Below are positions 7,181-12,738 of a DNA stretch of 12,738 nucleotides, piece by piece (within the stretch, counting starts at the first letter, position 1; each line of letters opens with the position of its first letter). Origin of the DNA: an uncultured Opitutaceae bacterium (lineage in GTDB: Bacteria > Verrucomicrobiota > Verrucomicrobiia > Opitutales > Opitutaceae); assembly GCA_937128785.1 (NCBI GenBank), contig CAKZMS010000368.1, forward strand, positions 1 to 12,738, in the 5' to 3' direction. A program made the translations under genes and the position numbers. Below the pieces are notes generated by a model that did no database searches, was not told where the DNA came from, and saw only the letters and a program-made list of their open reading frames with translations.

Positions 7181-8455
7181 TTAGAGGGTGAGGTTTGCCG
7201 GGCGTATCAGGGCTTCGATTCGGGCCAGCGAACGGGCGTATCGGCTCAAGGCGTTCAGACGGGATTCGCGGATTTCAAACAACGCGGATCGGCTCTCCAG
7301 CACGGCGAGCAGATTGAACTGTCCGCGTTCGTAGCCGGTTTGAGTCTCGGCTAGGGTCTGCTCGGCTATGGGGCGTAAGTCGTGCTCCAAGCTGCCGTAT
7401 TCGGCGGCGGCATTCACCAGTTCGAGATGAGCCTCCGCCACGCTTTGCATCAAGGCTCGCTGGGTCGCTGCGCGCCGGTGTTCAACCGCCCGGAGTTGAG
7501 CCTGAGCTGATCTGATGTTGCCCGCATTACGATCCGACAATGCCCACGGAATCTGAATGCCGACGACCAAGGCGGCGTCGCCCCCAGCCTCATTGAAATA
7601 GCGAGCACCTCCGAATACCTCGAAATCTGGTTTTGCATCGACTTCGGCAAGTGCGAGTCCGGCCTCGCGAGCCGAGGTCTCGGCGTTAAACCACCCAAGG
7701 GCAGCTGTGCGAGGCAAAGCGGCGAGTAACGTGTCTAAATTAGGCACGTCATCGATTTGGATGTCGCCCTCTACTTCGAAATCCGGGACCGAAACCAGTC
7801 CCCATCGCAGAGCGAGATTTGCGCGAGCCGTGTCGGCGGCGCGCTCTTCTTGAGCGAGGGCAAAGGCTTGCTGGCGCACGGCCAACTCGGCGCGCGTCAA
7901 CTCCACGGTAGGAGAGCGGGCGGCTTCCACCAGTTTGGCGGTTTCGTCGCGGTTGGCCGTGGCCAGACCGAGTTGATCGCGTCGCAATGAGATCGTCTCT
8001 TGAGCGATCAATAACTCCACAAATGCTGTCCGCACCTCGGTCTCGAGGGCAGCCAGGCGCAGTTCCCGATTCCACTCCGTGAGGGATTGGTTTCGGCGGG
8101 CAAGATCGGCCCGCCGATCTCGTTTTTCGCCACGTTCCAAGACCTGCGATACGCTGAGGGTGAGCTCCATACCGTCGACCCCTTGAAATGGACCGGACCC
8201 GATGACGTTTTCGACTTCCGCGCCCACCACGGGGTTGGGACGCGTCAGGGCTTGTTCGATTTGTCCGTCGGCAATTTCTGCTTCGGCCCGCCAAATGTCG
8301 AGCTGTGGGTCACGTTCCGCGGCCCAGCGCATTGCGTCGGATAACGTGACCGGACGAGAGAGATTCGGCGGAGGTAAGGAGGCGGTCAATGAGGCCCCTA
8401 TTGAAATGAGTGCTGACCACCAGCGCAGAGAGAAATAATGTGAAATTGAGAGCAT
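7181..8455 (-). CDS. czcC: Outer-membrane efflux factor (TolC/CzcC-like)
   Basis: Trimeric outer-membrane and periplasmic tunnel component of the metal RND system. From ATG 8455 it has 424 residues; a GTG at 8482 would add nine residues (MFTFLIWIL) ahead of an already good signal peptide ending LISIGASLTASL. It has no lipobox Cys, unlike CusC-type lipoproteins. Two OEP repeats are visible. The first contains LSDAMRWAAERDPQL, then TRPNPVVGAEVENVIGSGPF and GMELTLSVSQVLERGEKRD, the standard CzcC pattern. The second contains PDFEVFGGARYF, VVGIQIPWALSDRNAGNIRSA and QTGYERGQFNLLAVLES. It is the first gene of the czcCBA unit, preceded by a leader with three hairpins, and its stop is 16 bases before the adaptor start. 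The operon position and SGPFQGVDGMEL-type motif support CzcC; the metal is not determined. Confidence 0.92.
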   Translation of the reverse strand: MLSISHYFSLRWWSALISIGASLTASLPPPNLSRPVTLSDAMRWAAERDPQLDIWRAEAEIADGQIEQALTRPNPVVGAEVENVIGSGPFQGVDGMELTLSVSQVLERGEKRDRRADLARRNQSLTEWNRELRLAALETEVRTAFVELLIAQETISLRRDQLGLATANRDETAKLVEAARSPTVELTRAELAVRQQAFALAQEERAADTARANLALRWGLVSVPDFEVEGDIQIDDVPNLDTLLAALPRTAALGWFNAETSAREAGLALAEVDAKPDFEVFGGARYFNEAGGDAALVVGIQIPWALSDRNAGNIRSAQAQLRAVEHRRAATQRALMQSVAEAHLELVNAAAEYGSLEHDLRPIAEQTLAETQTGYERGQFNLLAVLESRSALFEIRESRLNALSRYARSLARIEALIRPANLTL

Positions 8456-8480
8456 GAGAATCCATATGAGAAAGGTGAAC

Positions 8481-8500
8481 ACACCCCTTGAATGGGGTGT
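8481..8500 (-). promoter_or_regulatory. Leader hairpin 3, nearest to the outer-membrane-factor start
   Basis: ACACCCC (8481-8487) and GGGGTGT (8494-8500) pair perfectly with a 6-base loop. The hairpin lies 25 bases before ATG 8455 of the efflux operon on the minus strand. With hairpin 2 it provides alternating CCCC and GGGG segments that could pair in more than one way. Confidence 0.5.
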
Positions 8501-8505
8501 AACAA

Positions 8506-8520
8506 CGACCCGAGGGGTCG
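8506..8520 (-). promoter_or_regulatory. Leader hairpin 2 of the efflux operon
   Basis: CGACCC (8506-8511), loop GAG, GGGTCG (8515-8520): a perfect 6-bp stem with a 3-base loop. It lies between hairpins 1 and 3 in the gap before the efflux operon. It could be an operator or an RNA switch element; no known riboswitch class is recognised. Confidence 0.45.
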
Positions 8521-8527
8521 GTCCAAT

Positions 8528-8544
8528 GACGCGCCAGGCGCGTC
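8528..8544. terminator. Leader hairpin 1: near-perfect palindrome after the small Cys-rich gene
   Basis: GACGCGCC-A-GGCGCGTC is a 17-base palindrome (8 bp around one base; as RNA, a 6-bp stem with a 5-base loop). It lies just after the stop (8557) of the small Cys-rich gene on the minus strand, where it could slow or end transcription. The T-rich stretch (TTTCTC) follows only on the plus strand, so as an intrinsic terminator it points the wrong way for the cluster. A DNA-binding operator is an alternative. Confidence 0.4.
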
Positions 8545-8556
8545 TTTCTCAGGATC

Positions 8557-8931
8557 TCACAAGCGAAATACCGTCGTTCGCGCTACGCGCAAAGAGGACG
8601 CATGAATGCGGCCGTTTTCCGGACCAAATTCACCAGTGGCTTCAAAGCCAGCGAAGGTTTCGGGTGCAGTAGGGTCTCCCCAAGTGCACTGGACGCAGAA
8701 CACGACCACCAACGCCGGCGCGCCGACCAAGTCTTCCGACTGCGGCTTCAGGTAATTGGCTTCCTCGACGATCTCGCAAGCATCGTCGGCACAGTCTTCG
8801 GCGGGTAGGCAACACTCGCTGCATTCTACCTCATGATCCTCACAATCGAATACTTCCCACCCGCAGTGCAACGTGGCTGGGAACCAGATGGTCGCCAGCA
8901 GCAGCGCGGTAATTTTGAAAAGTCTCTGCAC
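8557..8931 (-). CDS. Small secreted Cys-rich protein upstream of the efflux operon
   Basis: Encodes 124 residues from a GTG start at 8931, the only start available after the in-frame stop at 8950-8952. A signal peptide (MQRLFKITALLLATIWFPAT) is followed by a Cys-dense stretch, about residues 23-53: C, C, H, CSECC, C, C, with many Asp and Glu (HCGWEVFDCEDHEVECSECC). The motif CEIVEEANYLKPQ follows, then a hydrophobic strand with FCVQC. The C-terminal 30 residues are unremarkable. The Cys spacing suggests a metal-binding or disulphide-rich periplasmic domain. The CEIV-x-EA motif recurs in the small CxxC protein at 11087-11464. It sits 101 bases before the RND operon on the same strand. I recall similar short proteins beginning with a WxPxTLHC segment near metal pumps in Verrucomicrobia, but cannot verify it. 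Function unknown. Confidence 0.65.
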   Translation of the reverse strand: MQRLFKITALLLATIWFPATLHCGWEVFDCEDHEVECSECCLPAEDCADDACEIVEEANYLKPQSEDLVGAPALVVVFCVQCTWGDPTAPETFAGFEATGEFGPENGRIHASSLRVARTTVFRL

Positions 8932-8941
8932 GGTTGAGTGG

Positions 8942-8970
8942 AAGAGCGCTCAGTATGCCAGCGCTGTCAA
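8942..8970 (-). promoter_or_regulatory. Candidate promoter of the small Cys-rich gene and efflux operon
   Basis: A consensus -35 box TTGACA (8970-8965, minus strand) is followed 17 bases later only by a poor -10 (GCTCTT). The spacer contains two copies of AGCGCT (8945-8950 and 8960-8965), one overlapping the -35, arranged as an inverted repeat around CAGTATGCC. A dyad between promoter elements is typical of metal-regulated promoters. If real, transcription would start almost at the GTG start codon (8931). The weak -10 keeps confidence low. Confidence 0.22.
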
Positions 8971-9010
8971 GCTAGGTGCAAAGCACGGTGGGTGGGAAGC
9001 GGAGCGTCGC

Positions 9011-9040
9011 TTTGGTCTGAATCCATTCTGGATTTCCAAA
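9011..9040. repeat. Two-tier dyad in the gap before the small Cys-rich gene
   Basis: TTTGG (9011-9015) pairs with CCAAA (9036-9040), enclosing AATCCA-TTC-TGGATT (9020-9034). This gives an 11-bp imperfect palindrome with a 4/1 asymmetric internal loop. It lies in the 208-base gap between the propeller-CusF gene and the small Cys-rich gene. It is a possible operator, or 3' hairpin of the upstream transcript; there is no T-tract. The rest of the gap shows nothing else I can name except the TTGACA box. Confidence 0.3.
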
Positions 9041-9139
9041 CTACTTCTCTCAATGGCTCAGTTTCCCTAGCCCGACCAGCGGAGATCAGGCAGCCGGTGA
9101 ATCAAGAGGGGGAAGACTCGATACGGAACTTTTCGAACA

Positions 9140-10603
9140 TCACTCGCCTCCTGCCACTATTCTGATCGAAAACAGCCACCACTTTCCGTCGTCGCGACGC
9201 TCCATCCGAGCGGTGATTTCCTGCCCGGGTTGCACGGCATCCAAAACCCGGGGGTCGACTTGGAACGCCATGGTCATGGCCATCATCACTCCGGGCACCT
9301 CTTCGTGGTCGACCAGCAGGGCTCCGCGGTCGGGCAACAGGGAAACGATTTCCCCGCGAACCGCATGGCCGCGAGTCGCCGCTTCGGCGGGACTACAACC
9401 ACAGTCGTCGATGGTAGGCTCACCGTCATAGGGCAGGGTGGCGATTTCGGTCACGACGCGACCGGCGCGAGTTTGCACCAGCAGAAGCTGGGCGGCTTGG
9501 TCGGCGCGATTGTTCAATACCCGCATGTGCACGGCACCCTCGGTGGGGCCGGCATGACGGTGAGTGAGGGTGCCCAATGATCCATCGCGCTCGAGCGAGC
9601 GTAGGGCGAGGGTTCCACCTGACTCCAGCCAGGCGACCCAGTGGGTGCCATCGCGTAGCACGGCGACCTGGGGCGAGCCGACCGCAGTCTGAGTGGGATC
9701 GTCGATGCGACTTACGGACGACCAGCTGCGGCCGAGATTGTTGGATCGAGCTACCAGCACTTGAGGAGTATTATTCGCGGCGGTGAACCAAGCCGATGCC
9801 ACATTGCCGCTGCGGCGGCTGAGGTGGGCGCCGTTGACCGGGCAACCGTTGATGCGCCACCCGTCGGTACTCGGGTTTGGCATTTCACGCCAGGCCCCGC
9901 GACTATAGGCTCGGTAGGCGATGTCGCGGATTTCGTCGCTGGAACGATCCCGGTAGGCCGTCAGCACGACTCCGTTGGGGAGCACCAAAGTGCTGATCGG
10001 ACAGCAATCGCAGACGCGCTCGTCCACCAGTTCATCCGGTCCATCGCCGCCCACCACCCGGCTTCTCAACGCGGTGGTCTCCTTCGTCCGACCATCCAGC
10101 CAGATAGCCAGCCACGAGCCGTTGAGCAGGGGAGCGAGTTGCACGAATTCCTGCCGTTCGCTTTCGGTGGTGATTCGTTGGGCGGGAGACCAGCTGCTGC
10201 CTTGGTCGGTGGAGGTGCTGACCATGGCATGGTAACCTCCATCGGGATTGTGGACATACCAAACCGCCGCCAGTCGGCCGCGCAGGCCAGCCGCGATCAT
10301 GGGGGAGTCGGTGGCGTTGAGGAACCAATCCGGTCCGGCCACGATGGTTTTGGGGTCGAACCAACTCTGGGTCTCGCGATCGAATTTGGTGAAACGCAGG
10401 GCCGTCGCATCGTCCCCAGAGGGCTCAGTCCAGGATACGAACACGTTGCCATCGAGGGCTCCGGTCCGCGACGGATGAGCCGAGCCCGTTTCGGCCGCCA
10501 GCGGCAACTCCTCGAAGGTAATCTCCGTCGCACTCGCTGCCCCCAGCGTGCCAACGAGAATTGAAGCGCTCAATAATGCTGCCGTTGCGGCCGGGAATTT
10601 CAT
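9140..10603 (-). CDS. Secreted sialidase-fold beta-propeller fused to a C-terminal CusF-like metal-binding domain
   Basis: Encodes 487 residues with a signal peptide (1-25, ending GAASA). Residues about 28-395 look like a six-bladed BNR/sialidase-type propeller. Two Asp-box motifs are visible: STDQGSSW (131-138) and SNNLGRSW (287-294). The propeller carries VCDCCPIS (197-204), YRDRSSDEIRDIAY (217-230) and WRINGCPVNGAHLS (249-262), a signature I recall from non-enzymatic sialidase-like proteins; no catalytic sialidase Arg triad or Tyr/Glu pair could be assigned. A short linker with CGC (401-403) leads to a CusF-like OB domain (about 411-487). There H433, M443 and M445 (VDHEEVPGVMMAMTM) match the CusF His-Met-Met ligands, and Met replaces the Trp. 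The ATG overlaps the upstream CusF gene stop (ATGA), implying translational coupling. It is likely a periplasmic copper/silver or other metal-binding scaffold; role unknown. Confidence 0.85.
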   Translation of the reverse strand: MKFPAATAALLSASILVGTLGAASATEITFEELPLAAETGSAHPSRTGALDGNVFVSWTEPSGDDATALRFTKFDRETQSWFDPKTIVAGPDWFLNATDSPMIAAGLRGRLAAVWYVHNPDGGYHAMVSTSTDQGSSWSPAQRITTESERQEFVQLAPLLNGSWLAIWLDGRTKETTALRSRVVGGDGPDELVDERVCDCCPISTLVLPNGVVLTAYRDRSSDEIRDIAYRAYSRGAWREMPNPSTDGWRINGCPVNGAHLSRRSGNVASAWFTAANNTPQVLVARSNNLGRSWSSVSRIDDPTQTAVGSPQVAVLRDGTHWVAWLESGGTLALRSLERDGSLGTLTHRHAGPTEGAVHMRVLNNRADQAAQLLLVQTRAGRVVTEIATLPYDGEPTIDDCGCSPAEAATRGHAVRGEIVSLLPDRGALLVDHEEVPGVMMAMTMAFQVDPRVLDAVQPGQEITARMERRDDGKWWLFSIRIVAGGE

Positions 10604-10965
10604 GGATCGATTATCTTAACGTCTTCGAGCAACCACCCGCGAGGCTGGGCGCGCTTCATTGTGGCCGTGAGGTTGTCGCCCGGTTTGATCTTGGGCAACA
10701 ACGCAAGATCGACCTGGAACATCATGGTCATGGCCCGCATGAAACCGGGGATTTCCTCGTGTTTCACCAGCAGCGCATGGCGCTCGGTGAGTACGGATTC
10801 GACGACCCCGCGGATCGGCCAGCTCTCGGCCTCATCTTTGGTGGGTTCAGTGGTGCAGCAGCTGCAGCTGGTGGCGGGATCGTCTTTCGATTCGGCCGCC
10901 GCGGATAGTCCGCCGAGGGCAAGTGCGGTGAGCAGGGTCGCCGCCAGAGAGAGTGATTTATACAT
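10600..10965 (-). CDS. CusF-like periplasmic metal-binding protein
   Basis: A small exported OB-fold protein of the CusF copper/silver chaperone type. ATG 10965 gives 121 residues with a normal signal peptide (MYKSLSLAATLLTALALGGL, then SAAA). An upstream ATG at 11022 would add 19 residues before this signal and is rejected. The mature N-terminus has CSCC (34-37), then the domain GVVESVLTERHALLVKHEEI. H69, M79 and M81 (HEEIPGFMRAMTM) correspond to the CusF His and two Met ligands; the CusF Trp is replaced. KPGDNLTATMKR and a C-terminal strand WLLEDVKIID complete the fold. The domain is clearly paralogous to the C-terminal domain of the next gene, which it overlaps by 4 bases. It probably binds Cu(I) or Ag(I) in the periplasm and could deliver metal to the pump; that delivery is inferred. 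Confidence 0.85.
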   Translation of the reverse strand: MYKSLSLAATLLTALALGGLSAAAESKDDPATSCSCCTTEPTKDEAESWPIRGVVESVLTERHALLVKHEEIPGFMRAMTMMFQVDLALLPKIKPGDNLTATMKRAQPRGWLLEDVKIIDP

Positions 10966-11019
10966 GGTTATGCAGATAGAATAAAGGTTAGTGCGCGCGG
11001 CCGCATACGCGCAGAACAA

Positions 11020-11052
11020 CATCCCTCCTCCGCGACGGGAGGCGATGGGATG
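11020..11052 (-). terminator. Bipartite hairpin between the small CxxC gene and the CusF-like gene
   Basis: Outer stem CATCCC (11020-11025)/GGGATG (11047-11052) and inner stem CCTCC (11027-11031)/GGAGG (11038-11042), with loop GCGACG, make 11 bp in total. On the minus strand it is followed by TTGTTCT, a weak T-rich tail. It lies 34 bases after the stop of the small CxxC gene, so it could be a partial terminator or attenuator before the CusF-like gene. Confidence 0.35.
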
Positions 11053-11086
11053 ACATCAAGGGCGGCCGACTAGCCGGGAACTGCGC

Positions 11087-11464
11087 TTAGGCGCGCGGTG
11101 GCGGGGTCGGCGGGCTCCGGCCCGACGTCGCTGGCAGGGCGGGGTCGCTAAGCGACCACAGATGGATGTCGGCCCGGGTCAGCAGCAATGGCGTGTCGGC
11201 GGCCAGAGCGAGTTGAATCTCACGCGTGCCGGCTTTGACGGGAGCGTTGGACTCGTCGGCACCATCGGCCTCCTGCACGATTTCACAGATGCCGCAGAAG
11301 TTGTCGGCGGTGAAGGTCAGGCGGGCGGCGTCCGCGTAGGACATCGACTGCGCGTAAGTCGCGAACATCTTGCCCCAGGCAAACGTCTGCACCAAATCCC
11401 AGTGACTTCCCGTGGCCAGCAGCCACGCGGCAAGAGTCAGGATGAGGGATGCTTTTTGACGCAT
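11087..11464 (-). CDS. Small secreted CxxC protein at the head of the metal cluster
   Basis: From ATG 11464 it has 125 residues, starting MRQKASLILTLAAWLLATGS, a signal peptide. A TTG at 11503 would only add 13 residues ahead of it and is not preferred. The mature part has WDLVQTFAWGKMFATYAQSM, then FCGICEIVQEAD with a CxxC pair (C57, C60), followed by a segment of beta-strand character and a Pro-rich end (SPPTPPPRA). The pattern of an AWxxMF segment, a short linker and a CxxCxxI motif resembles small exported proteins I recall beside CzcA/CusF genes in Verrucomicrobia (often HPCxLCKxI), unverified. CEIVQEA echoes CEIVEEA in the Cys-rich protein at 8557-8931. It is the first gene of the minus-strand cluster, divergent from mgtE. 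Function unknown; metal or thiol chemistry in the periplasm is plausible. Confidence 0.6.
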   Translation of the reverse strand: MRQKASLILTLAAWLLATGSHWDLVQTFAWGKMFATYAQSMSYADAARLTFTADNFCGICEIVQEADGADESNAPVKAGTREIQLALAADTPLLLTRADIHLWSLSDPALPATSGRSPPTPPPRA

Positions 11465-11580
11465 GCGAACGCCAGCAAAGCCAGTGGGGTTTAAGCGCGG
11501 CAAGCGGAATTAGATGTCATTAGAAAATGCAATGGGATTGTCACGGGATCGAGCGTTGTCACGTCGGCACCAAGCTCTAC

Positions 11581-11586
11581 GGTGGA
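11581..11586 (+). promoter_or_regulatory. Ribosome-binding site supporting the mgtE start
   Basis: GGTGGA lies 8 bases before ATG 11595. It is the only purine-rich Shine-Dalgarno-like sequence near either in-frame ATG and decides for 11595 over the upstream ATG at 11532, which would add 21 Arg-rich residues. Confidence 0.4.
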
Positions 11587-11594
11587 CGTTCCGC

Positions 11595-12738
11595 ATGTCC
11601 GATCAGCCCATCGATTCCCCCGTGACCGAACCCAATGAGGGTGAGGATGTTCTCGAAGCCACCTTCGAGGAACTGATCGCATATACGTCCGAGCGGCTGG
11701 AGGACGTTTGCGACGTGGTGTTGGCCCGGGCCCGCAAGAGACTGGAGATCGACGAGAGTCGGGAGGTGCTTCGCAAGGTCAGTGAATCCAAAGCCGCGGA
11801 TATTCTCGCCGAGATGGACGAGGAGGATGCTGCGGAGATCCTGACCGCGATGCGCGACCATCGCGCCGTCGCCATGATCGAGGAGTTCGACCCCGACGAT
11901 GCCGCCGATGTTGTCGCGGAGCTCGAAGATGAGGATCGCGAACGGCTGATGAGCAGCGTCGAGCCGGAGACGGCGGAGGACATCAACAAACTGCTCTCCT
12001 ACGACCCGGAAACGGCCGGTGGCGTGATGACCACGGATTTCGCCGCGGTGAAGGACGAGGATACGATCGAGGATGCGATTCAGGACATCCGGCGCCAGCG
12101 CGATGAGCTGGAGAATATTTATTACGTTTATGTGGTGGATGGCGCGCAGCATCTGCGCGGGGTCGTTTCCATCCGCGAGTTGCTATTGGCCCGACGCGGA
12201 TCGCGGATTGTGGATATCGTGCACGAAGAGTTGCGGGGTGTCAGCTCGCCGGAGGACGACCGGGAAAAGGTCGCTCAACGCATGGCGGAATTTAATCTGA
12301 CCGCGCTTCCGGTCGTGGATGCTGAGGGCAAGATGGTGGGGATCGTCACCCACGATGACGTGCTCGACATCGTGCAGGACGAGGCGACGGAGGATATTCA
12401 GAAGATGGTGGGTGCGGGTGCCGATGAGAGCATCCTCGATCCGGTCCTGCACAGTCTGCGCAAACGCAACCCGTGGCTCATCGTCAATCTGCTCACCATC
12501 AGTTTGGCGGCGTGGGTCGTGACCTTTTACGAAGAGAAAATCGCGCAGGTGACGGTGTTGGCCGTGATCATGCCGGTGATTGTGAATTTGGGTGGCAATA
12601 CGGGAGCCCAGACCTTGGCGGTGTTGATTCGCAGTTTGGCCGTGGATGAAATTCAGCCCCGCGATTCCTTCGGTATCTGTTTGCGCGAGGCGTTTAAGGG
12701 ATTGCTCAATGGCATCATTGTCGGCGCGCTGACGGCCG
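11595..12738 (+). CDS. mgtE: Mg2+ transporter MgtE, 3' end cut by the window edge
   Basis: Homodimeric, cytoplasmically gated Mg2+ channel of the inner membrane. The open frame gives 381 codons with no stop before the window end; family members are about 450 residues, so roughly 70-80 are missing. Order: an acidic N-terminal extension (1-45); MgtE N domain (about 48-135, helical repeats such as ILAEMDEEDAAEILTAM and DDAADVVAEL); the hinge YDPETAGGVMT (136-146); CBS1 (about 146-205) and CBS2 (about 210-262, with ALPVVDAEGKMVGIVTHDDV); plug helix (about 263-285); then TM1 (NPWLIVNLLTISLAAWVV) and TM2 with the hallmark GGNTGAQ (333-339). The Asp/Glu-rich cytoplasmic part fits Mg2+ sensing. It is divergent from the metal cluster, sharing a 130-base gap, and probably functionally separate. 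Confidence 0.95.
   Translation, partial: MSDQPIDSPVTEPNEGEDVLEATFEELIAYTSERLEDVCDVVLARARKRLEIDESREVLRKVSESKAADILAEMDEEDAAEILTAMRDHRAVAMIEEFDPDDAADVVAELEDEDRERLMSSVEPETAEDINKLLSYDPETAGGVMTTDFAAVKDEDTIEDAIQDIRRQRDELENIYYVYVVDGAQHLRGVVSIRELLLARRGSRIVDIVHEELRGVSSPEDDREKVAQRMAEFNLTALPVVDAEGKMVGIVTHDDVLDIVQDEATEDIQKMVGAGADESILDPVLHSLRKRNPWLIVNLLTISLAAWVVTFYEEKIAQVTVLAVIMPVIVNLGGNTGAQTLAVLIRSLAVDEIQPRDSFGICLREAFKGLLNGIIVGALTA

Noticed and set aside
6910..7191. Plus-strand frame encoding a Val/Ile-rich, apparently membrane-spanning 93-residue protein
   Set aside because: It is the antisense of the adaptor's His/Asp tract: GAC and CAC codons read backwards give GTC and GTG (Val). The hydrophobic pattern is a mirror artefact.
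9761..10564. Plus-strand 267-codon open frame
   Set aside because: Lies wholly inside the propeller-CusF gene, whose minus-strand frame has signal peptide, Asp-boxes and CusF ligands; the plus frame shows no recognisable domain.
11465..11594. Divergent promoter pair between the CxxC gene and mgtE
   Set aside because: A divergent promoter must exist here by position, but only poor -35/-10 matches (such as GTGACA and TAATGA on the minus strand) were visible, not enough to place a site.
11577..12152. Minus-strand 191-codon open frame
   Set aside because: Antisense of mgtE. The plus-strand frame has unmistakable MgtE N and CBS domains; the minus frame has low-complexity His/Leu content and no family match.

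Overview
The window is about 12.7 kb of GC-rich bacterial chromosome. It is almost entirely one co-directional minus-strand gene cluster for heavy-metal handling in a Gram-negative cell envelope. A divergent, truncated Mg2+ transporter gene (mgtE) lies at the right edge. Outer-membrane proteins, signal peptides and a tripartite RND pump establish a diderm. The GC-rich codon use, the small Cys/His proteins and the nested palindromic repeat at the left edge suggest Verrucomicrobiota, perhaps Opitutaceae. That placement is inference; there is no rRNA or tRNA in the window.

Layout, reading the minus strand from right to left: a small secreted CxxC protein (11464..11087); a small CusF-like periplasmic metal-binding protein (10965..10600); a secreted sialidase-fold beta-propeller with a C-terminal CusF-like domain (10603..9140), overlapping the previous gene by ATGA; a small secreted Cys-rich protein (8931..8557); a leader with three consecutive perfect hairpins (8481..8544); the tripartite HME-RND operon of outer-membrane factor (8455..7181), adaptor (7164..6094) and pump (6075..2983); a small secreted His-rich protein (2793..2476); and a ZnuD-like TonB-dependent receptor with two His/Asp/Glu-rich segments (2355..142). 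Beyond its stop is a palindromic, REP-like intergenic element. On the plus strand, mgtE starts at 11595 and runs off the window. No gap between genes exceeds about 210 bases.

Taken together, the cluster pairs an energised outer-membrane metal receptor, a trans-envelope metal exporter and at least five small or fused periplasmic metal-binding proteins. The pump lacks the CusA methionine triad, the receptor is zinc-type, and the CusF domains keep the copper/silver-type His-Met-Met ligands, so the real substrate is not settled by sequence. The most unusual elements are the beta-propeller/CusF fusion with a CDCC motif next to a stand-alone CusF paralogue, the adaptor that lacks its alpha-hairpin, and the triple hairpin leader. 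No metal regulator (ArsR, MerR or two-component) is present in the window.
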